DNA of 64,000 nt. Source: Piscinibacter sp. HJYY11. GTDB taxonomy: Bacteria; Pseudomonadota; Gammaproteobacteria; Burkholderiales; Burkholderiaceae_C. The stretch covers positions 1,984,001 through 2,048,000 of the forward strand of contig NZ_JAERQZ010000001.1 in NCBI RefSeq assembly GCF_016735515.1. The letters are read 5' to 3'. Numbering within the stretch: position 1 is the stretch's first letter; every line of letters begins with the position of its first letter. The position numbers and the translations under genes were made by a program. Of the stretch, positions 8,990-17,028 are shown piece after piece. The notes under the pieces are model-generated. The model made no database searches. It was not told the origin of the DNA and worked only from the letters and a program-made list of their open reading frames with translations.

Positions 8990-10774
8990 ATGAGGCTGAT
9001 GTCCACGCCGCGCCCGCGGCAGCTGGCGCTTGCCGCGGCGGCGCTGGTGCTGAGCTTCCTCTGGGGATCGAACGCCAAGGGTGCCGACCCTGCAGGCACG
9101 CAGGCGGCGCCGGCCGATGGGCTCGTGCACTGCCTGTTGCCGGGCCAGGTGCGTCGCCTGGGCTTGAGCACCACCGTGATGCCGCGCCGCGCCACCCGCC
9201 TCTTGCCTGCGCAGTGCCAGGCAGCCGGGGGCGAGTACACCGAGCCGCAAGCCACGGGCACCGCGAGTGGTGCAGCGGCGCCGGCCACCGCACCCGCAGC
9301 GAACGCCGGCACCGCCCCTGCGGTGGCGCCGCTTGACCGAACTGCTGCCGCAACGGCCTTGCTGCCGCTGGCCATACAAGGTGTGCCCGCGGCACAAGCC
9401 TCGATGGCTGAGTTGCTCGACCAGCAAGGCGACCGCGCCGGCGCTCAATCGTGGTACGAGAAGGCCGCTGCGCAAGGCTCGGCACGCGCGTTGATCGGCC
9501 TGGCCGGTTTCCTGGAGAAGAGCGCCATGCTCGCGGCAGCCCAGGGCCTGAGCTCGCTCGACGCCTACCGCCGCATCGGCGACCTCATCCAGAAGGCCAC
9601 CGGTGGCCTGATGACCGGCCTGTCGATCCAGCGGGCCGAGCGCCTGCGCGTCGACGTGGTCTCGCCCCTTGGCGCGGTGCCCCTGCCCCGCGTGGCCGGC
9701 GCACCGATCACGCTGGAGAGCGCACCCGGGCCGCTTGAAGTCGTGGTGCGCGTGGCCAGTGCCAGCGGTGTGAAGTCCGTGCGGGTGAACGGTCAGGCCC
9801 ACACACCCGACGCCCAGGGCCTCTTGAGCATCCCGCTCACGGTGGGTGACACCCCGTCCACCGTGCTCGTGCAGGCGGAAGACGAAGTGGGCGCGCAAGC
9901 GCAGGCCGAGCTGAAGCTGGTGCAACGCTCGGCGCCCTTGACCGTCGCCACCGCCGCGCTTGCCGCAGCATCCCCGGCCAGCGCCGTGCCAAGCCGGACC
10001 ACCCCCGCGGCGCCGCAGCCGCTCACGCCGTTGATCGGCGGCAAGCGCCACGCCCTTGTCATCGCCAACCAGCAGTACAAGCGCTGGACGCCCCTCGACA
10101 CACCACGCGCCGATGCGCAGGCGGTGGCCTCGGTGCTCAAGCAACGCTTCGGCTTCGAGGTGACACTGCTGCAGGACGTGACGCGCCAGCAGCTGCTGTC
10201 CGCCCTGGGCAAGTTGCGTCAGCAGGTCGGCCCGCAGGACCAGGTGGTCGTCTACTACGCGGGCCACGGGCAGATGGACACCGTCACCGCGCGCGGCTAC
10301 TGGATCCCCGTCGACGGCGACGAGAAGGACATCGCGCAATGGGTGTCGGTGATCGACGTCACCGACCAGCTCTCGGCCATGGCCGCACGCCATGTGCTCG
10401 TGATCGCCGACTCGTGCTACTCCGGCACGCTCACGCGCTCGCTCGTGCCCACGGTCGACCAGGCCCTGACGCTCGAGCAACGCCTGGGCCCGCTGCGCCA
10501 GCTCAGCCAGCAGCGCGCGCGGGTGGCCATGACCTCGGGCGGCATGGAGCCGGTGGTCGACGGCGGCAGCATCAACCACTCGCTCTTCGCACGCAGCCTG
10601 CTCGACGTGCTGGGGCAGGTGCGCTCACCGATGGCGGCGCAGGAGCTGCATGGTGCAGTGGCTGCGCGTTTCGCTCACCTGGCGCGGCGCCTCAAGATCC
10701 AGCAGCAGCCGCAATACGCGCCCATCGGCTTTGCGGGCCACGAGGCGGGTGACTTCGTGCTGGCGCCGATCTGA
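8990..10774 (+). CDS. Exported caspase-fold (metacaspase-like) protein with Sel1-like region
   Basis: Protein of 594 aa. An N-terminal hydrophobic signal segment (residues 10-30) is followed by a Sel1-like stretch around 130-175 (AQASMAELLDQQGDRAGAQS). A beta-rich Ig-like segment covers about 235-315. The caspase domain starts near 350 (GKRHALVIANQQY). The catalytic pair is visible: His426 in YYAGHGQ and Cys476 in ADSCYSG. It lies 7 nt after the OmpA-domain gene. In bacteria such proteins are usually called caspase-family or EACC1-type; substrates are mostly unknown. The export signal and the OmpA partner point to the periplasm. Confidence 0.82.
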   Translation: MRLMSTPRPRQLALAAAALVLSFLWGSNAKGADPAGTQAAPADGLVHCLLPGQVRRLGLSTTVMPRRATRLLPAQCQAAGGEYTEPQATGTASGAAAPATAPAANAGTAPAVAPLDRTAAATALLPLAIQGVPAAQASMAELLDQQGDRAGAQSWYEKAAAQGSARALIGLAGFLEKSAMLAAAQGLSSLDAYRRIGDLIQKATGGLMTGLSIQRAERLRVDVVSPLGAVPLPRVAGAPITLESAPGPLEVVVRVASASGVKSVRVNGQAHTPDAQGLLSIPLTVGDTPSTVLVQAEDEVGAQAQAELKLVQRSAPLTVATAALAAASPASAVPSRTTPAAPQPLTPLIGGKRHALVIANQQYKRWTPLDTPRADAQAVASVLKQRFGFEVTLLQDVTRQQLLSALGKLRQQVGPQDQVVVYYAGHGQMDTVTARGYWIPVDGDEKDIAQWVSVIDVTDQLSAMAARHVLVIADSCYSGTLTRSLVPTVDQALTLEQRLGPLRQLSQQRARVAMTSGGMEPVVDGGSINHSLFARSLLDVLGQVRSPMAAQELHGAVAARFAHLARRLKIQQQPQYAPIGFAGHEAGDFVLAPI

Positions 10775-10781
10775 TCGGCCG

Positions 10782-11573
10782 TTACGGTCCGACCACGTTG
10801 GCAATGGCGATCTGCAGCCCCGCGGCCCCCACGGCCACGGGCGCAGAGTGGCCCTCCAGGTCACCCGGGCGGGCCTGGCCTTCGCCGCTCTTGCTCACCC
10901 GCGCCGTCACCACCACGCGCGAGAAGGCCGACACCTTCGCATCAGGCCACATGGCCATGCTGTCGTCGAGCGTGAACTGAAGCGGCAGGTCCTTCACCTG
11001 CTTGCGGATCACCGCGAGCGGCACCGGCGGGCCTTCCACCGCGCGGGCGAAGATGAAGACCGTGTCGTTCGGCTTCGCCTGTGGGGCGAGGGTGGGCGAC
11101 AGGTCCACCGTGCCGCTGATCGACGAGCCCGCTGGAGCCGCCGGTTGGCCTGACGACGTTGCCGCATCGACGATGACCGCAGCCGTCGGTGCCGACGCCC
11201 TGTCGACCGACGCGGTCGGGCGCGACGGCGTTGCCGCGCTGCGGCTCGACGACACCGCCCATCCATAGGTGAGCGCCGCAGCCGCCACCGCCAGCAAGCC
11301 CGTGCCGATGAGCCAGCGCAGCGCGCTCGACTTCGCGCCTGTCGACGGCATGGGCACCGGCGGCAGCAGCGCCGCATCGGGCCGCATGTCGCCCATCATC
11401 ACGGTCTCGGGCCACTCCTCGTCGGGGTCGGGGCTGCGCATCACGGCGTCGACCAGCTTGCGCTCGAGCAGTGCGCGGGCCTCGGCGTACTGCGCGTCGT
11501 TCACGAAACCGGTGACGTGCTGCTCGTGCAGATCCTGCAGGCGTTTGCGCAGCGACTGGACTTCCTCGTTCAT
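10782..11573 (-). CDS. Membrane protein with CcmI/CycH-type C-terminal domain
   Basis: Protein of 263 aa. Residues 1-45 look like a short coiled region, with one transmembrane segment near 85-108 (LRWLIGTGLLAVAAAALTYG) and a Ser/Ala-rich linker. The C-terminal beta domain (ISGTVDLSPTLAPQAKPNDT, FTLDDSMAMWPDAKVS) matches the extracytoplasmic domain seen at the C-terminus of c-type cytochrome biogenesis protein CcmI. The TPR part of full CcmI is missing and no other ccm gene is nearby, so a role in cytochrome c maturation is doubtful. It converges on the caspase-fold gene with 7 nt between stops. Confidence 0.65.
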   Translation of the reverse strand: MNEEVQSLRKRLQDLHEQHVTGFVNDAQYAEARALLERKLVDAVMRSPDPDEEWPETVMMGDMRPDAALLPPVPMPSTGAKSSALRWLIGTGLLAVAAAALTYGWAVSSSRSAATPSRPTASVDRASAPTAAVIVDAATSSGQPAAPAGSSISGTVDLSPTLAPQAKPNDTVFIFARAVEGPPVPLAVIRKQVKDLPLQFTLDDSMAMWPDAKVSAFSRVVVTARVSKSGEGQARPGDLEGHSAPVAVGAAGLQIAIANVVGP

Positions 11574-11619
11574 CCGCGTATTGCATCACGGGCCACTCGC
11601 GATCTCGCAACAGGCTGTT

Positions 11620-11635
11620 CCCCCATCGGTGGGGG
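11620..11635. promoter_or_regulatory. C5A/TG5 palindrome upstream of the IclR-type gene
   Basis: A 6-bp perfect inverted repeat with a TCGG spacer lies in the 125-bp divergent gap between the CcmI-domain gene and the IclR-type gene. It is either a hairpin or an operator, and is compositionally similar to the palindrome at 8341-8360. Confidence 0.3.
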
Positions 11636-11698
11636 TGTGCGCGCGACGCTGCGCCATACTGCGGCACCACGCGCGCACGCTCACAGATCCCTTCGTCG

Positions 11699-12475
11699 AT
11701 GCCCTCTCGTTCTGCCTCCGCTGCCAAACGGTCTCCTGGCTACGCCGCCAACATGGAAGGCGTGGCCGCCGTGGAGCGGGCGCTGGCGATCGTCGAGGCG
11801 ATCGAGCGCGCCGAGCAGCCGCTCACGCTCACCGGCATCGCCGAAGCCACGGGCCTCTACAAGAGCGCGGTGCTGCGCATGATGGTCACGCTGGAGCGGC
11901 GCGGGCTCGTGCTGCGCCAGCAGGACCAGCGATACGTGCTGGGGCCGCTCGCGTTTCGCCTCGGCCGCGCCTACGAGCGCAACAACCGCGTGGAAGAGCA
12001 GCTCGCGCCGCTGATGCAGGCGCTGGTGGAGCGCGGCACCGAAAGCCCTTCGTTCCATGTGCGGCAGGACGACGAGACGCGCCTGTGCCTGCTGCGCTTC
12101 GACTCGCGCCACTCCACGCTGGACCGCGTGCGTGCCGGCGACTTGCTGCCGCTCAAGCGCGGCGCGGCCGGCAAGGTGCTGCTGCGCTTTGGCCACGGCG
12201 ATCCCGAGGCCTTGCAAGGCGAGCTGGCCGAATACTCCTTCGGCGAGCGCGACCCGCTGTGCGGCGCCGTGGCCGGGCCGGTGTTCGGCCCCGGTGGTGC
12301 GTTGCTCGGTGCGCTGTCGCTCTCGGGGCCGCTCGATCGTTTCACCGAAACCGCGGTGAAGAAAATGGTGAGGCCCCTGCTCGACGCCTGCGAGACCGCC
12401 ACGCGCAAGCTGGGTGGCGTGTGGCCCGCCGAGCGGCCGGCACGGCGCAGCGCCGCGCGCTCGTCTTCGCGCTGA
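11699..12475 (+). CDS. IclR-family transcriptional regulator
   Basis: Protein of 258 aa. An N-terminal winged helix-turn-helix spans about residues 20-80 (GVAAVERALAIVEAIERAEQ, LTLTGIAEATGLYKSAVLRM). The C-terminal effector-binding IclR domain includes LLPLKRGAAGKVLLRF and GPVFGPGGALLGALSLSGP. An internal Met at 11753 is an alternative start. It is directly upstream of, and co-oriented with, an aldehyde dehydrogenase operon whose leader carries a strong dyad operator. The simplest reading is local control of that operon by this protein, with a small organic acid as effector. Confidence 0.88.
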   Translation: MPSRSASAAKRSPGYAANMEGVAAVERALAIVEAIERAEQPLTLTGIAEATGLYKSAVLRMMVTLERRGLVLRQQDQRYVLGPLAFRLGRAYERNNRVEEQLAPLMQALVERGTESPSFHVRQDDETRLCLLRFDSRHSTLDRVRAGDLLPLKRGAAGKVLLRFGHGDPEALQGELAEYSFGERDPLCGAVAGPVFGPGGALLGALSLSGPLDRFTETAVKKMVRPLLDACETATRKLGGVWPAERPARRSAARSSSR

Positions 12476-12615
12476 GACGATCCTCGGGTCCTGCGCCAGG
12501 ACGTTCCGGGCTGCTGCACGCGGCCCGCATATCCGAACGCGACCACGCCCAGGGGTAACACCCGCACTGCCATGCCTTGACGCTCGGCTCCGGTCGGCGC
12601 GACACTTGTCCAACG

Positions 12616-12642
12616 ACAGAACATGTATTCTGTTTAACAGAA
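12616..12642. promoter_or_regulatory. Triple half-site operator for the aldehyde dehydrogenase operon
   Basis: Three evenly placed half-sites are visible: ACAGAA (12616-12621), TTCTGT (12628-12633) and ACAGAA (12637-12642). The last two form TTCTGTTTAACAGAA, a dyad with 7-nt perfect arms, ending 19 bp before the dehydrogenase start. IclR-family operators are short dyads of this kind, and an iclR-type gene is immediately upstream. The position next to the start suggests repression or a strongly regulated promoter. Confidence 0.6.
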
Positions 12643-12661
12643 CACAACGAAGAGACAAGCA

Positions 12662-14131
12662 ATGCCCTCGCCTGGCACGCACGACGAGACGCCACGCCCC
12701 CTGCTCATCGGCGGCGAGTTCCTGCCCGGCCGCAGCCAGTTGCCGCCGCTCGAGTCCATCAACCCCGCGACGGGCCAGCTCAATCACCGCGTCGCCGCGG
12801 CCGGCCCCGACGACGTGGACGACGCCGTGGCCACCGCCACCGAGGCCGCACGCGCCAAGGCCTGGCGGCACATGCTGTCGCCGCAGCGCGCCGCCATCCT
12901 CCACCGCATCGGCGAGCTGATGCTGCGCGACAGCGACCGCTTCGCCCGCCTGCAGATGCTCGAGAACGGCAAGGTCTGGGCCGAGTGCGCCGCGCAGGTC
13001 AAGAGTGCGGCGGCCACCTTCCGCTACTACGCCTCGGTGTGCGAGACGCTCGGCTCCGAGCTCACGCCCTCGCGCGGCCACTACCTCTCGATGACGGTGC
13101 ACGAACCCTATGGCGTGGTCGCCGCCATCACGCCGTGGAACTCACCGCTGACGATGGAGGCGCAGAAGATCGCGCCGGCACTCGCCGCGGGCAACGCCGT
13201 CATCCTGAAGCCCTCGGAGATCACCCCCTCCACTGCGCTCGAACTCGGTCGCATCGCGCTTGAAGCGGGCCTGCCCCCCGGGCTGCTCAACGTGCTGCCC
13301 GGCACCGGCACGACCGCGGGCGCAGCACTCGTCGAGCATCCCGGTGTGAAGATGGTGTCGTTCACCGGCGGCACCGCCAGCGGCCGGCGCATCGCCGAAG
13401 CGGCGGCGCGCAAGCTGATGCCCGTTGCGCTGGAACTCGGCGGCAAGTCGCCTCACATCGTCTTTGCCGATGCAGACCTCGAGGCCGCCGTCGACGCCGT
13501 GGCCGGCGGCATCTTCGAAGGCAGCGGCCAGTCGTGCGTGGCCGGCTCGCGGCTCTTCGTGCAGCGCAGCGTGTTCGACCAGGTGCTGCAGATGGTCAGC
13601 GACAAGGCGAATCGTCTGCGCGTGGACTTGCCCGATGCGAGCGGCGCCGAGATGGGCCCCCTTGCCTCGTTCGCGCAGCGCGAGCGCGTCGAGGCCATGG
13701 TCGAGGCGGCCCGCGCGAGTGGCGCCGGGATCGTGGCCGGTGGCGCGCGGCCGCACGATGCTCGCCTCGCCGCCGGCGCCTTCTACCTGCCCACCGTCAT
13801 CGCCGGCATCGACAACCGGGCCACCATCGCCCAGCAGGAGATCTTCGGCCCGGTGCTGTGCGCGATGCCCTTCGACGACGAAGACGACCTGATCGCGCAG
13901 GCCAACGACAGCGCCTACGGCCTTGCCTCCGGCATCTGGACGGCAGACTACAGGCGCGCGCTGCGCGTCGCACGCGCGCTCGAAGCCGGCACGGTGTGGA
14001 TCAACACCTACAAGCAGCTCTCCATCGCCACCCCCTTCGGCGGCTTCAAGGACAGCGGCCTCGGCCGCGAAAAAGGCCTCTCCGGCCTGCGCCTGTACCA
14101 GCAGGCGAAGGGCCTCTACCTCGGCCTCTGA
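12662..14131 (+). CDS. NAD(P)-dependent aldehyde dehydrogenase
   Basis: Protein of 489 aa, the usual length for the family. Catalytic Cys292 is in GSGQSCVAGS and the general base Glu258 is in ALELGGKSPH. The Rossmann loop FTGGTASGRRIAEAAA and the C-terminal PFGGFKDSGLGREKG are present. It oxidises an aldehyde to the acid in the cytosol, but the substrate cannot be read from sequence. It is the first gene of a probable three-gene operon with a beta-hydroxyacid dehydrogenase and a metallo-beta-lactamase-fold hydrolase, and its leader carries the IclR-type operator. Confidence 0.93.
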   Translation: MPSPGTHDETPRPLLIGGEFLPGRSQLPPLESINPATGQLNHRVAAAGPDDVDDAVATATEAARAKAWRHMLSPQRAAILHRIGELMLRDSDRFARLQMLENGKVWAECAAQVKSAAATFRYYASVCETLGSELTPSRGHYLSMTVHEPYGVVAAITPWNSPLTMEAQKIAPALAAGNAVILKPSEITPSTALELGRIALEAGLPPGLLNVLPGTGTTAGAALVEHPGVKMVSFTGGTASGRRIAEAAARKLMPVALELGGKSPHIVFADADLEAAVDAVAGGIFEGSGQSCVAGSRLFVQRSVFDQVLQMVSDKANRLRVDLPDASGAEMGPLASFAQRERVEAMVEAARASGAGIVAGGARPHDARLAAGAFYLPTVIAGIDNRATIAQQEIFGPVLCAMPFDDEDDLIAQANDSAYGLASGIWTADYRRALRVARALEAGTVWINTYKQLSIATPFGGFKDSGLGREKGLSGLRLYQQAKGLYLGL

Positions 14132-14134
14132 GTG

Positions 14135-15019
14135 ATGACCCCAGACTCCATCGGCTTCATCGGCCTGGGCGTGATGGGCGAGCCCATGTGCCGCAACCTC
14201 GCGCGCAAGTCGGGCCGCGTCGTGTACGCCCACGACCTCGACGCCACGGTGCTGCAACGCCTCGCAGCCGTCGGCGTGCAGAGCACCGACTCGGCCGCCG
14301 CGGTGATGGAGCGCGCCAGCATCGTCTTGCTTTCCCTGCCCTCCGGCGAGATCGTCCACCAGCTCGCGCACCAGCCCGACGGCCTGCTCGCCCACGCCTA
14401 TGCGGGCCAGATCGTGGTCGACCTCGGCACCTCGCCGGTCGACACCACCCGCGCACTGGCCCGGGCTTTCGCCGACAAGGGCGTGGCCTTCATCGACGCC
14501 CCCGTCGCGCGCACCCGCGCTGCGGCCGAGGCCGGCACGCTCTCGGTGATGGTCGGCGCCGATGCCGCGACCTTCGAGCGCGTGAAGCCGCTCATCGCCA
14601 CCTTCGCCTCCGACATCGCGCTGTGCGGCCCGGTCGGCTGCGGCCAGGTCGTGAAGATCCTCAACAACATGGTGCTCTTCGAGACCGTGGTTGCGCTCGC
14701 CGAAGCCAAGGCCATCGCCGAGCGTGCGGGTGTCGACCCCACGCTGCTCTTCGAGACGCTGAGCAAAGGCAGCGCCGACAGCTTCGCGTTGCGCAGCCAT
14801 GGCATGAAGGCGATGCTGCCGGGTGACTTTCCCGAACGCGCGTTCTCCGTGCGCTACGCCCGCAAGGACCTCGCCTACGCGCTCAAGCTCGCGCAGGAGA
14901 CCGGCGTCGACGCGAAGGGCGCACGCACCGTCGATGCGTGGTACCAGGCGGCGATCGACGCGGGCCTTGGCGACCAATACCATCCGGTCATCAGCCAGCT
15001 GATCGGCCCTTCACCATGA
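14135..15019 (+). CDS. 3-hydroxyisobutyrate-dehydrogenase-family oxidoreductase
   Basis: Protein of 294 aa. The N-terminal NAD-binding motif IGFIGLGVMGEPMCRNLA is followed by the substrate motif DAPVARTRAAAEAGTLSVMV and the catalytic-lysine region GCGQVVKILNNM, as in beta-hydroxyacid dehydrogenases (MmsB/GarR type). The ATG at 14135 is preferred over the GTG one codon earlier. It begins 3 nt after the aldehyde dehydrogenase stop and its stop overlaps the next start as ATGA. A hydroxyacid-to-semialdehyde step feeding the dehydrogenase next door is a reasonable inference. Confidence 0.9.
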   Translation: MTPDSIGFIGLGVMGEPMCRNLARKSGRVVYAHDLDATVLQRLAAVGVQSTDSAAAVMERASIVLLSLPSGEIVHQLAHQPDGLLAHAYAGQIVVDLGTSPVDTTRALARAFADKGVAFIDAPVARTRAAAEAGTLSVMVGADAATFERVKPLIATFASDIALCGPVGCGQVVKILNNMVLFETVVALAEAKAIAERAGVDPTLLFETLSKGSADSFALRSHGMKAMLPGDFPERAFSVRYARKDLAYALKLAQETGVDAKGARTVDAWYQAAIDAGLGDQYHPVISQLIGPSP

Positions 15020-15810
15020 CACTGCCTCGATACGAGGTCTACGCGATCAAGTACGCCAGCATGCCGCGCCGGCGCCGCGACAACTTCCTCCCCGCCGACG
15101 ACCACGACGGCCCGATGCCGATGGACTTCTTCGTCTGGCTGCTCAAGGGCGAGACGAGAAACATCCTCGTCGACACCGGCTTCAGCCAGGCCACTGGCGC
15201 GGCGCGCCACCGCCAATGGCTGCGCTGCCCCATCGAGGCCTGCCGCACGCTGGGCGTGGACCCGGCCCGCATCGGCGACGTGATCCTCACCCACCTGCAC
15301 TACGACCACGCGGGCAACCTGCCGCTGCTGCCCCAGGCGCGCTTTCATGTGCAGGACAGCGAGCTCGACTACGCCACCGGCCGCTGCATGTGCCAGCCGG
15401 CGATGCGCCATGCCTACGCGGTCGACGACGTGGTGGAGCTCGTGCGCCAGGTCTACGCCGAGCGAGTGAGCTTCCATGCGGGGGACAGCACCGTCGCCCC
15501 CGGCGTCGAGCTGCTGCTGATCGGCGGCCACACCCGGGGCCTGCAGGCCGTGCGGGTGCACACCGAGCGCGGGTGGGTGGTGCTGGCCTCCGATGCCAGC
15601 CACTACTACGAGAACATCGAGGGCGAGCGCGCCTTCCCCATCGTCTTCAACGTGGCCGACATGCTGGCCGGGCACCGCCGCCTGAAGCAGATCGCCGGCG
15701 CCTCCACCCTGCTCGTGCCCGGTCACGACCCCGAGGTGCTGGTGCGCTACCCGCGCGTGGAAGGCGATGCCGTCGGCACGGCGCTCCTGCACCGGCCGCC
15801 GTCGCGCTGA
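15016..15810 (+). CDS. Metallo-beta-lactamase-fold hydrolase, lactonase-like
   Basis: Protein of 264 aa from the ATG that overlaps the preceding stop. The zinc-binding motif HxHxDH is at residues 93-98 (THLHYDHAGN), a metal-ligand His is in LIGGHTRGLQAV, and a further one is in VPGHDPEVL. The architecture resembles AiiA-type N-acyl-homoserine lactonases and other small lactonases, so hydrolysis of a lactone or ester is likely. Placement at the end of the aldehyde/hydroxyacid dehydrogenase operon favours a catabolic lactone over a quorum-sensing signal. Confidence 0.85.
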   Translation: MTLPRYEVYAIKYASMPRRRRDNFLPADDHDGPMPMDFFVWLLKGETRNILVDTGFSQATGAARHRQWLRCPIEACRTLGVDPARIGDVILTHLHYDHAGNLPLLPQARFHVQDSELDYATGRCMCQPAMRHAYAVDDVVELVRQVYAERVSFHAGDSTVAPGVELLLIGGHTRGLQAVRVHTERGWVVLASDASHYYENIEGERAFPIVFNVADMLAGHRRLKQIAGASTLLVPGHDPEVLVRYPRVEGDAVGTALLHRPPSR

Positions 15811-15876
15811 ACTCGACGCTGGCTGCGCGCCATGGCGCAGCAGAATACGGGCTTCGTCCAACCTGGAGAGATGCCT

Positions 15877-16269
15877 GTGACCCGCTTGCTCACCCTCGTC
15901 GTCGCCATGACCGTGCTGACCTGGCTGTCCATCATCGTGGCGAGCACGCTGCGCTCGAAAGGCGACGTGAAGCTCGCCATCGGCAACCGCGACAACCTGC
16001 CCGAGCCCACGCCGCTGGCGGCCCGCGCCGACCGGGCCGCGAAGAACACGCTGGAGAACTTCATCCTCTTTTCGGCACTGGCTGTCGCGGCCCTCGCCGT
16101 GGCGCCCGCCAGCACGCAGGTGCTGCTGGGTGCGCAGATCTTCTTCTGGGCCCGGGTGGTCTACCTGCCGATCTACTACCTCGGCATCCCGGGGGTGCGC
16201 ACGCTGGTCTGGGCGATGGGCGTCGCGGGGCTCGGGGTGATCGCAGCGGCCCTTCTCACGCTGCCTTGA
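15877..16269 (+). CDS. MAPEG-family membrane protein
   Basis: About 130 aa from a GTG at 15877, which sits 8 nt after GGAG; ATG codons at 15871 and 15832 are alternatives with poorer spacing. Four hydrophobic segments are seen. The conserved loop GNRDNLPEPTPLAARADRAAKNTLEN and the RVVYLPIYYLGIPGVRT region are typical of bacterial membrane-associated eicosanoid/glutathione metabolism proteins. Bacterial members may act as glutathione transferases or peroxidases on lipophilic substrates in the inner membrane. It stands 66 nt after the hydrolase gene. Confidence 0.85.
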   Translation: MTRLLTLVVAMTVLTWLSIIVASTLRSKGDVKLAIGNRDNLPEPTPLAARADRAAKNTLENFILFSALAVAALAVAPASTQVLLGAQIFFWARVVYLPIYYLGIPGVRTLVWAMGVAGLGVIAAALLTLP

Positions 16270-16279
16270 GCGTCTCACC

Positions 16280-16975
16280 ATGGACCGCACCCAGCTCGAA
16301 GCGATCTTCGATCAACAGGCAGGCGCCTACGACCAGCAGTGGGCCAAGCTCGCCGCGTTTCGCGACGGCATCCACCTGCTGATGGCGTCCATCTTCTCCG
16401 GCCTGCCGCCAGACGCCCGCCTGCTGTGCGTGGGCGCCGGAACCGGGGCCGAGATCCACTTCTTCGCCGAGCGGTTCCCCGGGTGGACCTTCGTGGCCGT
16501 CGAGCCCTCGGCCGGCATGGTCGAGGCGGCCAGGTCGAGGGCGCAGCGCCATGGCTACCTCGAGCGCTGCACGTTCCACAACGGCTATCTCGAATCGCTG
16601 CCCGACGCGGCGCCGTTCGATGGCGCCACCTCCTTGCTGGTGTCGCAGTTCCTGCTCGACGCCGGCGAGCGGACCGAGTTCTTCCGCGCCATCGCCACCC
16701 GGCTCAAGCCCGGTGGTGTGCTCGCCTCGTCGGACCTGGCCTCCGACCGGGAGGCTCCGCACTACGCCAGCCTGCTCGACGTCTGGCTGCGCACGCTGGC
16801 CGCATCCGACCTCACGCCAGAGCGCGCCCAGCAGATGCGAGCGGCGTACGACCGGGACGTGGCCATCCTGCCGGTGCCACGCGTCGAAGAGATCATCGCG
16901 TCGGCCGGCTTCGAGCCGCCCGTGCAGTTCTTCCAGGCGGGCCTGATCCACGCCTGGTACACCCGGCGCGCCTGA
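16280..16975 (+). CDS. Class I SAM-dependent methyltransferase
   Basis: Protein of 231 aa with motif I LLCVGAGTGAEIHFFAE (about residues 50-66) and the acidic motif II FVAVEPSAGMVEAA. A post-motif DGATSLLVSQFLLD and a typical C-terminal LKPGGVLASSDLAS follow. The substrate is unknown; the overall pattern resembles small-molecule methyltransferases. It follows the MAPEG gene by 10 nt and may be co-transcribed with it. Confidence 0.85.
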   Translation: MDRTQLEAIFDQQAGAYDQQWAKLAAFRDGIHLLMASIFSGLPPDARLLCVGAGTGAEIHFFAERFPGWTFVAVEPSAGMVEAARSRAQRHGYLERCTFHNGYLESLPDAAPFDGATSLLVSQFLLDAGERTEFFRAIATRLKPGGVLASSDLASDREAPHYASLLDVWLRTLAASDLTPERAQQMRAAYDRDVAILPVPRVEEIIASAGFEPPVQFFQAGLIHAWYTRRA

Positions 16976-17028
16976 GCACCGGCTGAGTACAGTTTGCGCC
17001 ACAGATCGACAGCCCGCACCGACTTTCC

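Noticed and set aside
10782..11573. A full CcmI cytochrome c maturation protein
   Set aside because: Only the C-terminal domain is shared; the TPR part and all other ccm genes are absent nearby.
15016..15810. A quorum-quenching AHL lactonase by name
   Set aside because: The zinc motif is shared by many lactonases, and the operon context favours catabolism, so only the fold is called.
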